Source of the DNA: Isotricha intestinalis
Lineage: Eukaryota > Ciliophora > Litostomatea > Vestibuliferida > Isotrichidae
Length of the DNA: 33,881 bases
Assembly (NCBI GenBank): GCA_023807065.1
Contig: JAJJLU010000526.1
Location: 1 to 33,881 of the forward strand
Direction of reading: 5' to 3'
Under the pieces are notes generated by a model, which was given only the letters and a program-made list of their open reading frames with translations, made no database searches and was not told the DNA's origin. Positions 9,684-19,718 of this stretch are shown here, in pieces (positions within the stretch are counted from its first letter, which is position 1; the number at the start of each line of letters is the position of its first letter). A program made the position numbers and the translations under genes.

Positions 9684-10007
9684 TTACTCATATTTATATT
9701 CCCCAAATATAAAAAGTATCATCTTATTCATCTTTCTTATTATATTCTCCAAATTAATAACAAATTCTGGAATAAATTTTTTAATTTCTCTAATTCCTTT
9801 ATTATCTTTTTTCTTTTATTCTTTCTTTTCTGAATAATTCTTAGAATAAGAAAAAAATTCAATACTTTCTAATAAGATTAAATTTATTGTTTTCCTATCT
9901 AATTCTTCTAATTCATTCTTTAATTTATCTCTTAATTCTTTCATTATCTCTCATTCATTTACAAAATGTTTAATATTATTATCTTTTTTCTTATATATTA
10001 CACTCAT
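9684..10007 (-). pseudogene. Decayed coding module, copy B
   Basis: From the ATG at 10007 one frame runs 108 codons broken only by TGA at 9951-9953 and TAA at 9816-9818, ending at TAA 9684-9686. Pieces read well as protein: KELRDKLKNELEELDRKTIN, LILLESIEFFSYSKNY, then KKKDNKGIREIKKFIPEF. Same-order similarity to copy C supports past coding function. Decay in place is the simplest reading. Sense decoding of TGA is the alternative. Confidence 0.5.
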
Positions 10008-10099
10008 TATTAATTATTTTTCAATTTTTTAATATATCTATATTTCTATAAGTATAAAATTAATATTAAAAAGTATTCTTTTACATTATTTTACTTCTT

Positions 10100-10370
10100 A
10101 ATTCTTGTAAATTTTTAAGAAATATGCCAATTTTCTGTTTTATGTTTGTGATTAATATCTTTAATCCAATAAAATTTCTTTTCTTTTGTATTTTTTTTAT
10201 TACTTTTACTAATCCTTTAATATTATTACTTCTGAATTGAAATTTTCTGTTTTTTTGTTTTATAATTAAATTTATTATTATGTAATAATCTTAATAATTT
10301 AACTTCAGCTATTTCACTATTAAATACTTCTACTCATCTATTAGTAATTTCTTCTATTTTATGAGTAGTA
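10100..10370 (-). pseudogene. Decayed coding module, copy A
   Basis: Read from 10363 on the minus strand: HKIEEITNR, TGA at 10334-10336, VEVFNSEIAEVKLLRLLHNN, then two stops. Downstream in another frame a piece KEKKFYWIKDINHKHKTENW (about 10120-10185) looks coding and uses TGG for Trp. The TGA falls at the same column as a TGA in copy C (EEITNR-stop against EELKEI-stop). Function unknown. Confidence 0.45.
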
Positions 10371-10377
10371 ATAGTAT

Positions 10378-10432
10378 AAAAAAAAATAAGTTTGTTAGTT
10401 TAGTTAGTTAGTTAATTAGTTTACAAAAAAAA
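10378..10432. repeat. (GTTA)n tract, copy 1, downstream of the tRNA gene
   Basis: A poly-A run, then gtttgttagtttagttag and further GTTA units, ending in another A run. The two copies lie about 800 bp apart and flank copies A and B. With copy C beyond, they suggest an old tandem duplication of an about 800-bp unit next to the tRNA gene. Confidence 0.6.
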
Positions 10433-10434
10433 AT
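10424..10434 (-). terminator. Pol III poly-T terminator of tRNA-Leu
   Basis: On the minus strand a run of nine T begins a few bases after the tRNA discriminator, as expected for RNA polymerase III termination. Confidence 0.7.
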
Positions 10435-10440
10435 TAAGTT

Positions 10441-10520
10441 TGATAACGAGGGGATTCGAACCCCTGCCCTTTCAGAATAGTGCCTTAAACTACCGCCTTA
10501 GACCGCTCGGCCACGTTATC
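10441..10520 (-). tRNA. tRNA-Leu(AAG): tRNA-Leu, anticodon AAG
   Basis: An 80-nt cloverleaf on the minus strand. The acceptor GATAACG pairs with CGTTATC, with discriminator A at 10441. The A box is TGGCCGAGCGG, the D stem GCC/GGC, the anticodon stem GTAGT/ACTAT with loop TTAAGGC (anticodon AAG, reading CUU/CUC once A34 becomes inosine). An extended variable arm of about 11 nt marks class II, the T stem is AGGGG/CCCCT and the B box GGTTCGAATCC. No intron and no encoded CCA. A run of nine T follows 3 nt-AACTTAA on the minus strand, a good Pol III terminator. Confidence 0.93.
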
Positions 10521-11131
10521 AATGACACATTTTATTTATTTTTAAAGATTAAATATTATGATATATTTAATCATTATTTATTCTTTTATGTTTATTATGA
10601 TATTATCTTATATTATAATTTTTATTTTTAATAAAAAATAATATATGAAAGTAAAAATGATTAAATTTAACTTAATTATTATTTTATATCATTCAATATT
10701 TATTCCAAATTTTACTTTTATTTATTTCTTTTTATTTTAGATATTTAAATATACATTGATTTCATTAAGAAATATGTTTTGTTATTTTATTCAAAAAAAT
10801 AAATTCTTATTGTTAATTTAATATTTTGATTACTTCAAAACTAATTGAATCAATTATATTTTTTATTTCTACTTTAGATTAAACAATCTAATTTGAACAA
10901 ATATTTCAATTTAAAAAATAATTGGTATATTCTCAATTTTTTTTTCTTTATTATCAATGAATTGATTATTTAAATTATTAATTCAAAATACTAATTTTTT
11001 TTACTTTTTTATATAATAATGTTCATATTTTTTGATAATTTGTCTTCTATTAAATAAGATAAATTTTCATATAGAAGATTGAAAGAAATTCTTTTATTAA
11101 TTTATTTAATTATATGAAATAATTATTTATT
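10521..11131. other. Intergenic, 5' flank of tRNA-Leu
   Basis: About 610 bp of A/T-rich spacer between the tRNA 5' end and the stop of the TPR gene. I see no gene, repeat or second tRNA in it. Confidence 0.6.
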
Positions 11132-13366
11132 CTATTTACTTTTTTTAATATTCTTATTATTACCTGAAAAAATATTTGTATGATTATTTTTTGGTTCTAA
11201 AACTTTAATTAGGGAATTTAAAAAAATATTATTTAAAGGTTTTTCAGGTTTATTTATATTTTTTCTTTGCATTAGACTATTATTTAATAATTTATCTATT
11301 AAGTTTGAACCTTTTATAATATTATTGTTATAATTATTTTTTATATTATTATTATTATTTTTATTATTTAACTTTGATGATTGAATTCTACTTGTTTTAC
11401 AAGATATTTTCTTATTATTATTACTTTTCTTTTTCTCTTTACTATTATTATCATTATTTTTTTTATTAATATTATTATTACTTTTATTATTTTTCTTATT
11501 AATATTTGAACTAAAAATTCTTTCTGTGGAATGAAAATAATCTCTTTGAGTTTTACTTCCCTTAGCTGTAAAATTTTTATGAGAATTATTTTTATTTGAA
11601 TTTCCTATTCTTGCAGTTATATTTCCTTTACTATTATTACTTATATTATTATTTGTATGATTATGACTATTATTAACTGAAATATATCTATTAGTTTTTT
11701 TTGAATTATTTACTTTTTTATTATTTTTATTATTTATCTTATTTAAATAAATTCTTTCTGTTTTTGAACCTGATATTTCATTTTTTTCAATTAAAGAATT
11801 AAAATGATTACTATTATTATTATTAATCTTTTTTATTTTAATTCTATCAGAATTATTTTCTTTTAAACTATATTGACTATTATCTCTTAAATTATTAAAA
11901 TTTAATTTAAATTTAGGAGCATTATCTCCTTTAATTTTAGATTTAGCAAATTCACTGTTTGGAATGATTTCACATCTTTGTTCATTTTTTCTTTTAATAA
12001 CATGATTATGATTAATATTTTCATTCAGAATAATTTTTTTAACATAATTAATATTTTTACTTCTGATAAAAGTCAAAGTATCTTTATCTTGTTCAATTTC
12101 ACTTCTAATTAAATCTATTTTAATTTGAACGATCTTATCTTCTGGAATAATATTCATATCATTACCATAATTTTTATAATAACTAAAAATATAATGTTTA
12201 ATAATAGGACAAGAAACAGGTAAAAAAATACAAGATAAATTAACAGCTTTATAATGATAAAATTCACCATTTAAATTATTATTTTCTTTATCTTTTGAAA
12301 GAAATCTTAATTCATTAGCAACACAAAAATAAGAAACTGTTAACATTATAATTTTTTCTAAAATTGCATCTCTTAATAATTCATATTTTGGTTCTGAGTC
12401 TAATTCTAATTCATCATAATTTAAAGGACTTAAATACATTATATTTCCTATATTTATCATTTGTATCCAATCTTCTTTTTCTACTGAATTGCCAAATATT
12501 TGTCTTATATTATTTAATATTGAATTATTTGATATATATTTATTTATTTCATTGTTTTGATAATTTAAATATGAAGAAAAGTTATTTTCATTTTCAATTA
12601 TATTATTTGAATTTCTATTATTATTATTGTTATTATTCTTAATATTATTTCCATTTCTAAAAGAAAAAATTCGATTATATAATTCTTTAATAATTTTATA
12701 ATTTAGTTTAATTTTATCATCTAAATTACTATTTTTACTTATTTGAATATATAAATAATTAGTTTTAACTAAATTATCTTCACACATCAAAGTAGCTAAT
12801 TTAGCATGTTTTAAAGCTTCAATATGTTTATTTGCTTGTGATAAAACAGCACACATTTGAAGATGAAATTTAGCAGAAAATCTTAATTCAAGTATAAAAT
12901 CACCTAATAAAGTATAATTAGATTGATCTACATTCATATTTTTTATAAAATATTCTTCGTTTATTTTAATATTATGTTTAGATTGTAAAGTATAATCAAA
13001 ATGATAAATTACTGCTTCTAAATAAGAAATACAATTTTCAAAGTCTTTTATTTTTTGATAACAACAAGCTAAATTATGTAATATTATAATTAATATTTTT
13101 CTATCTAAATTTAATTTTATTTCTGTTACATTTGCTTCTAAAAAAATTTCTATTTTTGATAAAATGTCTTTTGGAAGTTCAATTTTTTCTTCAAGAATAG
13201 ATTCAGCACATAAATTATTATATTCTATTATTTTATTATAATCTAAATTTGGATTTTTGTCTATACATTTTAATATATTTGTTAATTCATTATCTATATT
13301 TTTTGATATTGTTTTTCCTGGTTCTGTTAAATTTTGATTATTTTCTTGGTTTTGTTGTAAAGACAT
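11132..13366 (-). CDS. TPR-like protein with long Asn/Lys/Ser-rich tail
   Basis: A 744-residue protein. The N-terminal half is helical, with tetratricopeptide-like helix pairs at about 95-128 (HNLACCYQKIKDFENCISYL) and about 162-196 (AKFHLQMCAVLSQANKHIEA). TPRs are protein-binding scaffolds. From about residue 430 on it is basic low-complexity sequence with repeated KTERI/STERI-like and NNN runs. I recognise no catalytic domain or signal peptide, and the cell location is unknown. It is the only gene here ending in TAG (11132-11134). It lies 223 bp downstream of the next minus-strand gene. TPR is supported. The specific role is not. Confidence 0.75.
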   Translation of the reverse strand: MSLQQNQENNQNLTEPGKTISKNIDNELTNILKCIDKNPNLDYNKIIEYNNLCAESILEEKIELPKDILSKIEIFLEANVTEIKLNLDRKILIIILHNLACCYQKIKDFENCISYLEAVIYHFDYTLQSKHNIKINEEYFIKNMNVDQSNYTLLGDFILELRFSAKFHLQMCAVLSQANKHIEALKHAKLATLMCEDNLVKTNYLYIQISKNSNLDDKIKLNYKIIKELYNRIFSFRNGNNIKNNNNNNNRNSNNIIENENNFSSYLNYQNNEINKYISNNSILNNIRQIFGNSVEKEDWIQMINIGNIMYLSPLNYDELELDSEPKYELLRDAILEKIIMLTVSYFCVANELRFLSKDKENNNLNGEFYHYKAVNLSCIFLPVSCPIIKHYIFSYYKNYGNDMNIIPEDKIVQIKIDLIRSEIEQDKDTLTFIRSKNINYVKKIILNENINHNHVIKRKNEQRCEIIPNSEFAKSKIKGDNAPKFKLNFNNLRDNSQYSLKENNSDRIKIKKINNNNSNHFNSLIEKNEISGSKTERIYLNKINNKNNKKVNNSKKTNRYISVNNSHNHTNNNISNNSKGNITARIGNSNKNNSHKNFTAKGSKTQRDYFHSTERIFSSNINKKNNKSNNNINKKNNDNNSKEKKKSNNNKKISCKTSRIQSSKLNNKNNNNNIKNNYNNNIIKGSNLIDKLLNNSLMQRKNINKPEKPLNNIFLNSLIKVLEPKNNHTNIFSGNNKNIKKSK

Positions 13367-13589
13367 TTTTTATTTGATTAATTTAATTATATCTAATTTT
13401 TTAAAGTTTTAAACAATTTTTTATTTTTTCAATTCATTATTTTTATTAATTAATAATAAATAATTAATAATAAAAATAATTTATTAAATTATAACAAATC
13501 TCTTTTTTTAAAAATAATTATTAACATATTTATAAAAATTATTATAAAAAATTATACAATTTAAAAATATAAATTAATGAATTAAACAT

Positions 13590-14495
13590 TTATTTATTAT
13601 CCAATTTGAAAATTTGATTATCATTATTAATATTATCCTGATTTTTTTTTCCATCATCCAAATTAAACAATTTTTTTTTTTTTTTCTTTTTTTTTCCCTC
13701 TTCATTTTTTCCACTAGAAAAAGTATCATTATTATGATTAGAATTAAAACTATCGTTTTTATCATTATGATTACCATTTCTAATTCCTTCATTATAAGGA
13801 AGACTCATTTGTAAAATTTTATCAACAGCATTATTATAATCAATATAATTAACTTTACAATAAGTATTATAAGATTTTTTTAAAAGAGAAAATCTTTCAT
13901 TAATTAATCTAGGAGAAAGAGTTAAATTTTGTTTTAATTCTTTTTGATTTTTAAACCAAATATAATATTTTTGAATAATTCCAGGATAATTTTCATTTAA
14001 ATAATTTTCAATTAAATTAGTATCAGAATTTAAAAATTTTTTAACACTTAAAGCAGTAATAATGAAATTATCCATAATATCTAAATTAATATTTTTCCAA
14101 CCAAAATTATCAAAATATAAACTTAAATAAACTATTTCTAATTCATTTAACATTAATTCTTTTGTAACTTTAATTAAAAGAGAATGTAAAGGATAATGAT
14201 TTCTTAAGTCTTCAGGAAGAGTTTTTGAAGTTTCACATAATCTATTTATCATTGATATTATTTCATTATTATATATTTCTGTTATATATGTTGAATATAT
14301 GTTTATGTATGATCCTTTTGATAATGGAGATATTAAATTATTTTGAGTTAACTGATTATCTGAATTTAATGTTAACTCTTTTTCTATTTTTGATTTAAAT
14401 ATTGTTAAATTGAATTGATTTTCCACTTTTGATATTTTTGACTTTGAATTTTGCTTTTCTGGTCTTATTGTTTTTTTCTGAAGAATTTTTGGCAT
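13590..14495 (-). CDS. Hypothetical protein with conserved-looking helical core
   Basis: A 301-residue protein, not recognised. Residues about 60-215 look globular and helical (LHSLLIKVTKELMLNELEIV, SLYFDNFGWKNINLDIMDNF), flanked by a basic N-terminus and an Asn/Asp-rich tail with an eight-lysine run. That run is encoded by a long homopolymer near 13670-13695, a likely slippage or sequencing-error site close to the C-terminus. It is the last of the minus-strand genes before the divergent switch. The ATG at 14495 is 55 bp from the next gene's ATG on the other strand. Confidence 0.7.
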   Translation of the reverse strand: MPKILQKKTIRPEKQNSKSKISKVENQFNLTIFKSKIEKELTLNSDNQLTQNNLISPLSKGSYINIYSTYITEIYNNEIISMINRLCETSKTLPEDLRNHYPLHSLLIKVTKELMLNELEIVYLSLYFDNFGWKNINLDIMDNFIITALSVKKFLNSDTNLIENYLNENYPGIIQKYYIWFKNQKELKQNLTLSPRLINERFSLLKKSYNTYCKVNYIDYNNAVDKILQMSLPYNEGIRNGNHNDKNDSFNSNHNNDTFSSGKNEEGKKKKKKKKLFNLDDGKKNQDNINNDNQIFKLDNK

Positions 14496-14550
14496 TTCTT
14501 TTTTATTTTTTTATTATTTTTTAATTTTATTATAAATTAAATATTTAAAA
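14496..14550. promoter_or_regulatory. 55-bp divergent intergenic region
   Basis: The only DNA between two divergent start codons. It is almost pure A/T, with runs of T then A. Both promoters and both 5' UTRs must fit here or overlap the neighbouring coding sequence. No specific motif is recognised. Confidence 0.5.
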
Positions 14551-17247
14551 ATGAAAAAGTTAATTTTTGTTTTTTTGGTTTTTTCTTGTTATTGTATAGT
14601 AAATAAGAATAATAATATTGAAAATATTGAAATAAATGATATTCAAAAAAATATTCAAGATTTATTTTTTCTAATTCGACAACACAGATTTAATTTAATT
14701 TCTCCATTATTTAAAGAAAAAAAAAAAAATTCAGATGTTTTGGATACTTTATTACCACCAATTTCAATAATTCTAAAATATATTCTAGAAGCAAATTTAA
14801 CAGATTATAAATTTAATTATCCATTAGATAAAGAATTTATTGAAGAATTAGAAAAGCATTTTTCTATTTCTTCTGAAGAAAACTTAGAATTGTTCAAATT
14901 TTATTTACAAAAATTATTAATAGATTCATCAAAAAATAAAAATGATGTTTCATCATATAGAGAATGTTCAGAAAAATATTATAATCATTTAAAATATAAA
15001 AATAAAACAGTATTTTTTTTAGTTAGAACGAATAAAATGAAAAAACGAATTGAAGATTACAGAAATTGCATGGAAAAAAAAAAAAATTCAACAGAATGTG
15101 ATGAAGAATACATTCGTTTTCCTTCTTTTAAAATAATTAATTCCTCTTATTCTTATGGTTTATGTTTACCAAATATAAATATAAATAATTTAATATATAA
15201 TTACAAAATATTAATATTAAAATTTATTAATCTTAACAAAATTTTTCAAACAAGTGAATTATTTTTAAAAGAATGTGAATTTCAAGAATTAAATATTATT
15301 AAAATGAAAAACCTTGAAAATAATTCTTATGAGATTTATTCTTCTATTAACAGACATGATTTATTTTCTTTTACTCCTCTTTATATTATTATTTTTATAT
15401 TTTTATTTATGTGCTTTAATAAATTACCTCAATGTTTATTCAAATCTTGCTTTAAAACAAGTAAAGTTAATGATAAAAATTGTACATTAAATAAAAAACC
15501 AATTTTTGATAAAAAGCAATTTAATAATTTTTCAAAGAAATTTTCACTAAAATCAAATTGGGAAGAATTATTTAATTATAAAAATAAAACAGAGAAAATA
15601 AATAATGAAAGTGGTTTATCATATATTAAAGGAATAAGAGGATTATCAATGATATTTTCATCATTTGGTTTTTTATTTTTAATTTTAATTAATTCTCCAA
15701 TTTCAATATATACAGAATATGATTATTCAAATTTATTTAAAAGTATATTATATTCTATTTTTTTTGGTGGATTAAGATATGCACCAAGATTATTATTAAG
15801 TTGTTCTGGTTATATTTTATTTTATAAATTTATTTGTTATTTAGATGAAAAATATGATGAACAACTTGAAAAAAAAATGAAAGAATATAATGCTAATAAT
15901 AATTTAAAGACTAAAACTGAACTTTCTTTAACTCATTTTCATGAAGTATTAACTGATAATTCATTTGATGATTCAAAAAATAAAATTGATTATGAAAAAT
16001 TACTAATTAGACAAAGAAATGTTAATGATATTAAATTTTCCTTTTTAATTCAATTTTATTTTTATCAAATTCATAAATATATATTGTACATTTTAGTTTT
16101 ATCTTTTTGTATATTTAGTTTACCAATTCTTTATAAAATTGAATCTATTTTTTATTATTATATGAATATAAAAGGAATTATTTTATCTCCTACTTGGCAA
16201 TTATTTATTGATGATTATATTAATCCAATTCTCAATAAAAATGATTCTAATGTTAGTTCTTATTTAATACCTGATCCTCAAAACAACACTCAAAATAATG
16301 TTAGTAATTATTTAAATTTAGCTTTAGGTTATACTTCAACTTATAGTTTTCATTATCAAGATTTTGGTTCTGAAAATTTATTATATTTCTTCTGGTTGTT
16401 TTATAATGAAGTTATTTTTTTTTTAATTTCAACTTTTTTTCTTTTTATTGGATATAAATATAAAATCGGAATAGATAAATTTTTTAAAATGATAATAATA
16501 ATAACAATATTAGGAAAAATAATAATAATTATTTTTTTTCATGAAAATTTTGGAAATGCATCTCTTTTTTATTATTCATATTCTTTTGGTTCATTTTTTG
16601 TAAATCCATTATATAATTATATATATTATTCAATAGGAATATATTTTGGAAGCATAAATTATATTATTCAAAAAAGAATAAATTATGATAGTATTGAATT
16701 ACAAGAAAAACCTTTTTTAACATCTTTTATTCCAGTAGTAAATTGGTATGAAGAAAAAGGAATTTGTATGAAAATATTTAATTCAATTATAGTGTTATTA
16801 ATTATTTCAATAAATTTTTTATATTATATTTATGGTATATTTAAAGATGGAGAAGATTTTGAAAAAATGGTTTTTGCAGATTTTAATGATATTTTTCTTT
16901 CTTTTGATATTGAAATAATTATTTTTCTTACTCACTTAAGTTGTTGTTTGTTTTATGTGGATAGTAATAATTTTATTAATCAATTTTTATCAAATCCATT
17001 TTGGTCTATTTTAAATAAACTTTATACTTCATTTTTATTATTATTAAATCCAACAATATTATTTATTTTATTCCAATGTGGAATGAGAATTAAATTAAAT
17101 ATTTATAATTGTATTTTTTATGCTTTAATCTCAGATTTTATTGCTTTTATTGTTTTTTTATTAAGTTATATTTTCTTTGAATTACCATCAAAAAGAATTA
17201 CAAAATTAATTTTTAAAAAATCAAAAAAAGTAATAGAAGTAGAATAA
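14551..17247 (+). CDS. NRF-6-like acyltransferase-3 membrane protein, catalytic His missing
   Basis: An 898-residue multi-pass protein. It has a signal peptide (residues 1-18, MKKLIFVFLVFSCYCIV) and a Cys-containing luminal NRF-type domain to about 275 (YRECSEKYYNH, SYGLCLPN). One membrane helix follows at about 275-295, a basic loop, then the acyltransferase-3 domain from about 358 (YIKGIRGLSMIF) with about ten helices to the end. The family (C. elegans NRF-6, bacterial OafB) moves acyl groups or lipids across membranes. The family's TM1 motif is Arg-X10-His. Here Arg363 is present but position 374 is Phe, giving SSFGF where relatives read LGH. It may therefore be inactive or transport-only. 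A central loop of about 70 residues (GYILFYKF to about 490) is longer than usual. Stop TAA, then TGA. Confidence 0.82.
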   Translation: MKKLIFVFLVFSCYCIVNKNNNIENIEINDIQKNIQDLFFLIRQHRFNLISPLFKEKKKNSDVLDTLLPPISIILKYILEANLTDYKFNYPLDKEFIEELEKHFSISSEENLELFKFYLQKLLIDSSKNKNDVSSYRECSEKYYNHLKYKNKTVFFLVRTNKMKKRIEDYRNCMEKKKNSTECDEEYIRFPSFKIINSSYSYGLCLPNININNLIYNYKILILKFINLNKIFQTSELFLKECEFQELNIIKMKNLENNSYEIYSSINRHDLFSFTPLYIIIFIFLFMCFNKLPQCLFKSCFKTSKVNDKNCTLNKKPIFDKKQFNNFSKKFSLKSNWEELFNYKNKTEKINNESGLSYIKGIRGLSMIFSSFGFLFLILINSPISIYTEYDYSNLFKSILYSIFFGGLRYAPRLLLSCSGYILFYKFICYLDEKYDEQLEKKMKEYNANNNLKTKTELSLTHFHEVLTDNSFDDSKNKIDYEKLLIRQRNVNDIKFSFLIQFYFYQIHKYILYILVLSFCIFSLPILYKIESIFYYYMNIKGIILSPTWQLFIDDYINPILNKNDSNVSSYLIPDPQNNTQNNVSNYLNLALGYTSTYSFHYQDFGSENLLYFFWLFYNEVIFFLISTFFLFIGYKYKIGIDKFFKMIIIITILGKIIIIIFFHENFGNASLFYYSYSFGSFFVNPLYNYIYYSIGIYFGSINYIIQKRINYDSIELQEKPFLTSFIPVVNWYEEKGICMKIFNSIIVLLIISINFLYYIYGIFKDGEDFEKMVFADFNDIFLSFDIEIIIFLTHLSCCLFYVDSNNFINQFLSNPFWSILNKLYTSFLLLLNPTILFILFQCGMRIKLNIYNCIFYALISDFIAFIVFLLSYIFFELPSKRITKLIFKKSKKVIEVE

Positions 17248-18260
17248 TGATATAATTTAAAATAATTTAAATATAATAATATAATAAAAAATCTTTTAAA
17301 TAATTTTATCTTAAAACTTAAAAATAACATAAAAGTAAAGTCTGATATAAAGAACCAAATAATAGATGTATATGACAATAAAAAAAAGAAAAAAGAATCT
17401 AAATTAAGAATAATAAATAATGAAATTAGATAATTACAAAATTTCATGAATTAACAAAATAAAAAAAATATAATTTGAAAAACTATTGAGTAAAAGATTG
17501 AAAATCTTTCAAATAAGGAAAGAGAAAAAAGATATATAAATAATTTATTCTATATTTTAAAAGGAAAAAAAAGATAGATGATAATATCTTATTATACTTA
17601 TATATATATTAAAAAATTAAGATATATGTAATTAATATATTTAACTTTTTATGTGTGATAACCAAAATTTCCAAGAAATAATTTTATTTCATAATTAATA
17701 TCTAATGAAACTAATTTTAAAGTATTTGATATATTAGTGAAATTTTAATTAAAAAATTATTATTTAATATTATGTAGTTGATAATTGGAGACTTTTTTTA
17801 TAAAGAAACCATTACTAACTTAAAAAAATGAAGAATAATGTTTAATTGAATTTCGAAAATTTTAATTTAATTTATTTAATCATTTCAATTTTTTTTCAAA
17901 GCTCAAAAAAAAACCAAATAAAATATATTTAATAATTAATATATCAAAAAAATAAATTTATATCCATAGATGTTTATATAAAAAAATGTTTTCAAATATA
18001 TTAAAAAATCATTATTCTATGATTTTATGTTTATAATTAAATTATTTTTAGATTTTCTATTGAATTATTACTTCTTTTGTTTTTTTATAAAAAGATTTTT
18101 TTTTTTCTGACTGTTGATTTATTTAATTATAATATTTAATTTCTTTAATTTAAAATATTTTTTAAAAATAAAGGAATAAAAATTTAATGTTACTACTTTG
18201 TTTTCCAAATTTATAATTCAAATTAAAATAAATATATAAAATTTAATTTTTTATCTGAAT
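17248..18260. other. Convergent intergenic stretch, nothing firm
   Basis: About 1 kb between the converging stops of the acyltransferase-like gene and the next minus-strand gene. It is very A/T-rich with many stops in all frames. Some frames near 17390-17590 look weakly protein-like, but only if all stops are read as amino acids, so I do not call a relic here. Confidence 0.5.
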
Positions 18261-19718
18261 TTATTTTCCAGATAAAATAAATGTTTTTATATTTATACAA
18301 CTATTTACAAACTTTTTATTTAGTTCTATATTCTGAAAAACATTTAATTTTCTTTTTGAGTAATCTAAAGAATTACTCACTTTTTTTTTTAATTCTATAT
18401 TTTTTTTTTCATAAATTTGATTTTTAATGATATTTAAAATTTTTACTGTTTTTCCTAATAATTTATAAGAAGAAATTTCTTTTAAAACTTTTAAACCATT
18501 TTCAATAATTTTAGTTAATTTTAATATTTTATTTTGATTTATAATATTATTATCTTTACAAATTTTTTGTACTACTTCATTTGGAATATCATTTTCAAAT
18601 AAATAATAAATGATATCTTCTTTTGAATTTTCCTTTTTAACAACTAAATTTATATATTCTTTTTTTTCAAATTTATAATTTATTTTAGGAGGATAATTTG
18701 AAAGAATTTCAGACATCAAAATATATTTTTTTTTTTCTATATTTTTTTCATTATTAATTATCATATTATTCTTATAACATTTAGAATTAATAATACATTC
18801 ATCTTTTATATTTTTGATGTCTTTTTTATTATTTTTATTTGGAAGAATATTATTTAAGTTATTATTTAATGAAAAATCTATTCCAATTATATCATCATTT
18901 ATATTTAATTTTTTATTTATATTATTTTTATCATTCGAACTTTGATTATAAATTGGATAATCTAAAAAGTTATAATCAGATAGTAATTTATTTGGATAAT
19001 AATTTTTTTCTAAATTACAAAGTGTTTTATTATTATAATTTTTATCATTAATATATATCTCATTTATTTTATTTTCATGTTTATTAATATTTGAAGTATC
19101 TTGAGAAATATTTAATTGAAATTGATTAAATGAATTATTATTTACTTTATCATTCAAATTATAATTAATATAACTTAATTTGTTTTCTTTTATTTTTAAA
19201 ATATTATTGTCTTTTATAATTTGATTACCAAAAATCCCTATGTTATTATATGGAATATTCATATAATTATTTCCATTTAATTCTTCATTTTTCTTATTTA
19301 CATGAAAAATTCCATTTCCATTTATCATAGGGTCATTTATTTGTTGATAAAATAAAGTTTCTTTTTGATTTTCATTCTTATATCTATTTAATATTAATTG
19401 ATATTCATTTACATTTTGATTATTATAATTTTTATAACCTTCATTTGATTTATTTAAAAACTGAGAATTATTATTCTGATTTTTTTTAATAAGTTTTTTT
19501 TTATTCTGATTATTTTTATTTTTCATTTTTTTTTTTGGTTTTTCTTGATTCTTCAAAGAATTTTTTTGGATTTTCTTTTTTTCTTCTTTTTCAATATTGT
19601 GAAAGTTTTTTTTTAAATTTTTATGATTTTCAGAAGATGAATTATTTAAAATATTATCTTTACTATAATTAAAACTTGGAAATAAGGAAATATGATATAA
19701 ATTATTTTCATTTTTCAT
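18261..19718 (-). CDS. Asn/Lys-rich protein of unknown function
   Basis: A 485-residue protein. Residues 1-320 are low-complexity Asn, Lys and Tyr with a strongly basic patch around 45-85. The last about 155 residues are more complex and helical (KEDIIYYLFENDIPNEVVQK, LTKIIENGLKVLKEISSYKL) and probably form the functional domain. It has no Cys/His cluster, membrane segment or signal peptide. I cannot assign a family. The ATG at 19718 is the first in frame, stop TAA. A long 1.4-kb region lies upstream. Confidence 0.65.
   Translation of the reverse strand: MKNENNLYHISLFPSFNYSKDNILNNSSSENHKNLKKNFHNIEKEEKKKIQKNSLKNQEKPKKKMKNKNNQNKKKLIKKNQNNNSQFLNKSNEGYKNYNNQNVNEYQLILNRYKNENQKETLFYQQINDPMINGNGIFHVNKKNEELNGNNYMNIPYNNIGIFGNQIIKDNNILKIKENKLSYINYNLNDKVNNNSFNQFQLNISQDTSNINKHENKINEIYINDKNYNNKTLCNLEKNYYPNKLLSDYNFLDYPIYNQSSNDKNNINKKLNINDDIIGIDFSLNNNLNNILPNKNNKKDIKNIKDECIINSKCYKNNMIINNEKNIEKKKYILMSEILSNYPPKINYKFEKKEYINLVVKKENSKEDIIYYLFENDIPNEVVQKICKDNNIINQNKILKLTKIIENGLKVLKEISSYKLLGKTVKILNIIKNQIYEKKNIELKKKVSNSLDYSKRKLNVFQNIELNKKFVNSCINIKTFILSGK

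Noticed and set aside
10440..10631. A 63-codon plus-strand frame over the tRNA
   Set aside because: It is antisense to a perfect tRNA-Leu cloverleaf and has no independent coding signal.
17166..17447. 93-codon minus-strand frame overlapping the 3' end of the acyltransferase-like gene
   Set aside because: Half of it is antisense to the well-supported gene, and the Phe/Leu/Ile-rich content is what reversed Lys/Asn codons give.
17250..18250. A frame that reads as a continuous protein if TAA/TAG=Gln and TGA=Trp
   Set aside because: With all three stops read as amino acids any frame is open, and the result is the I/K/N/L/F/Y mix expected from A/T-rich noise. No collinear motif supports it.
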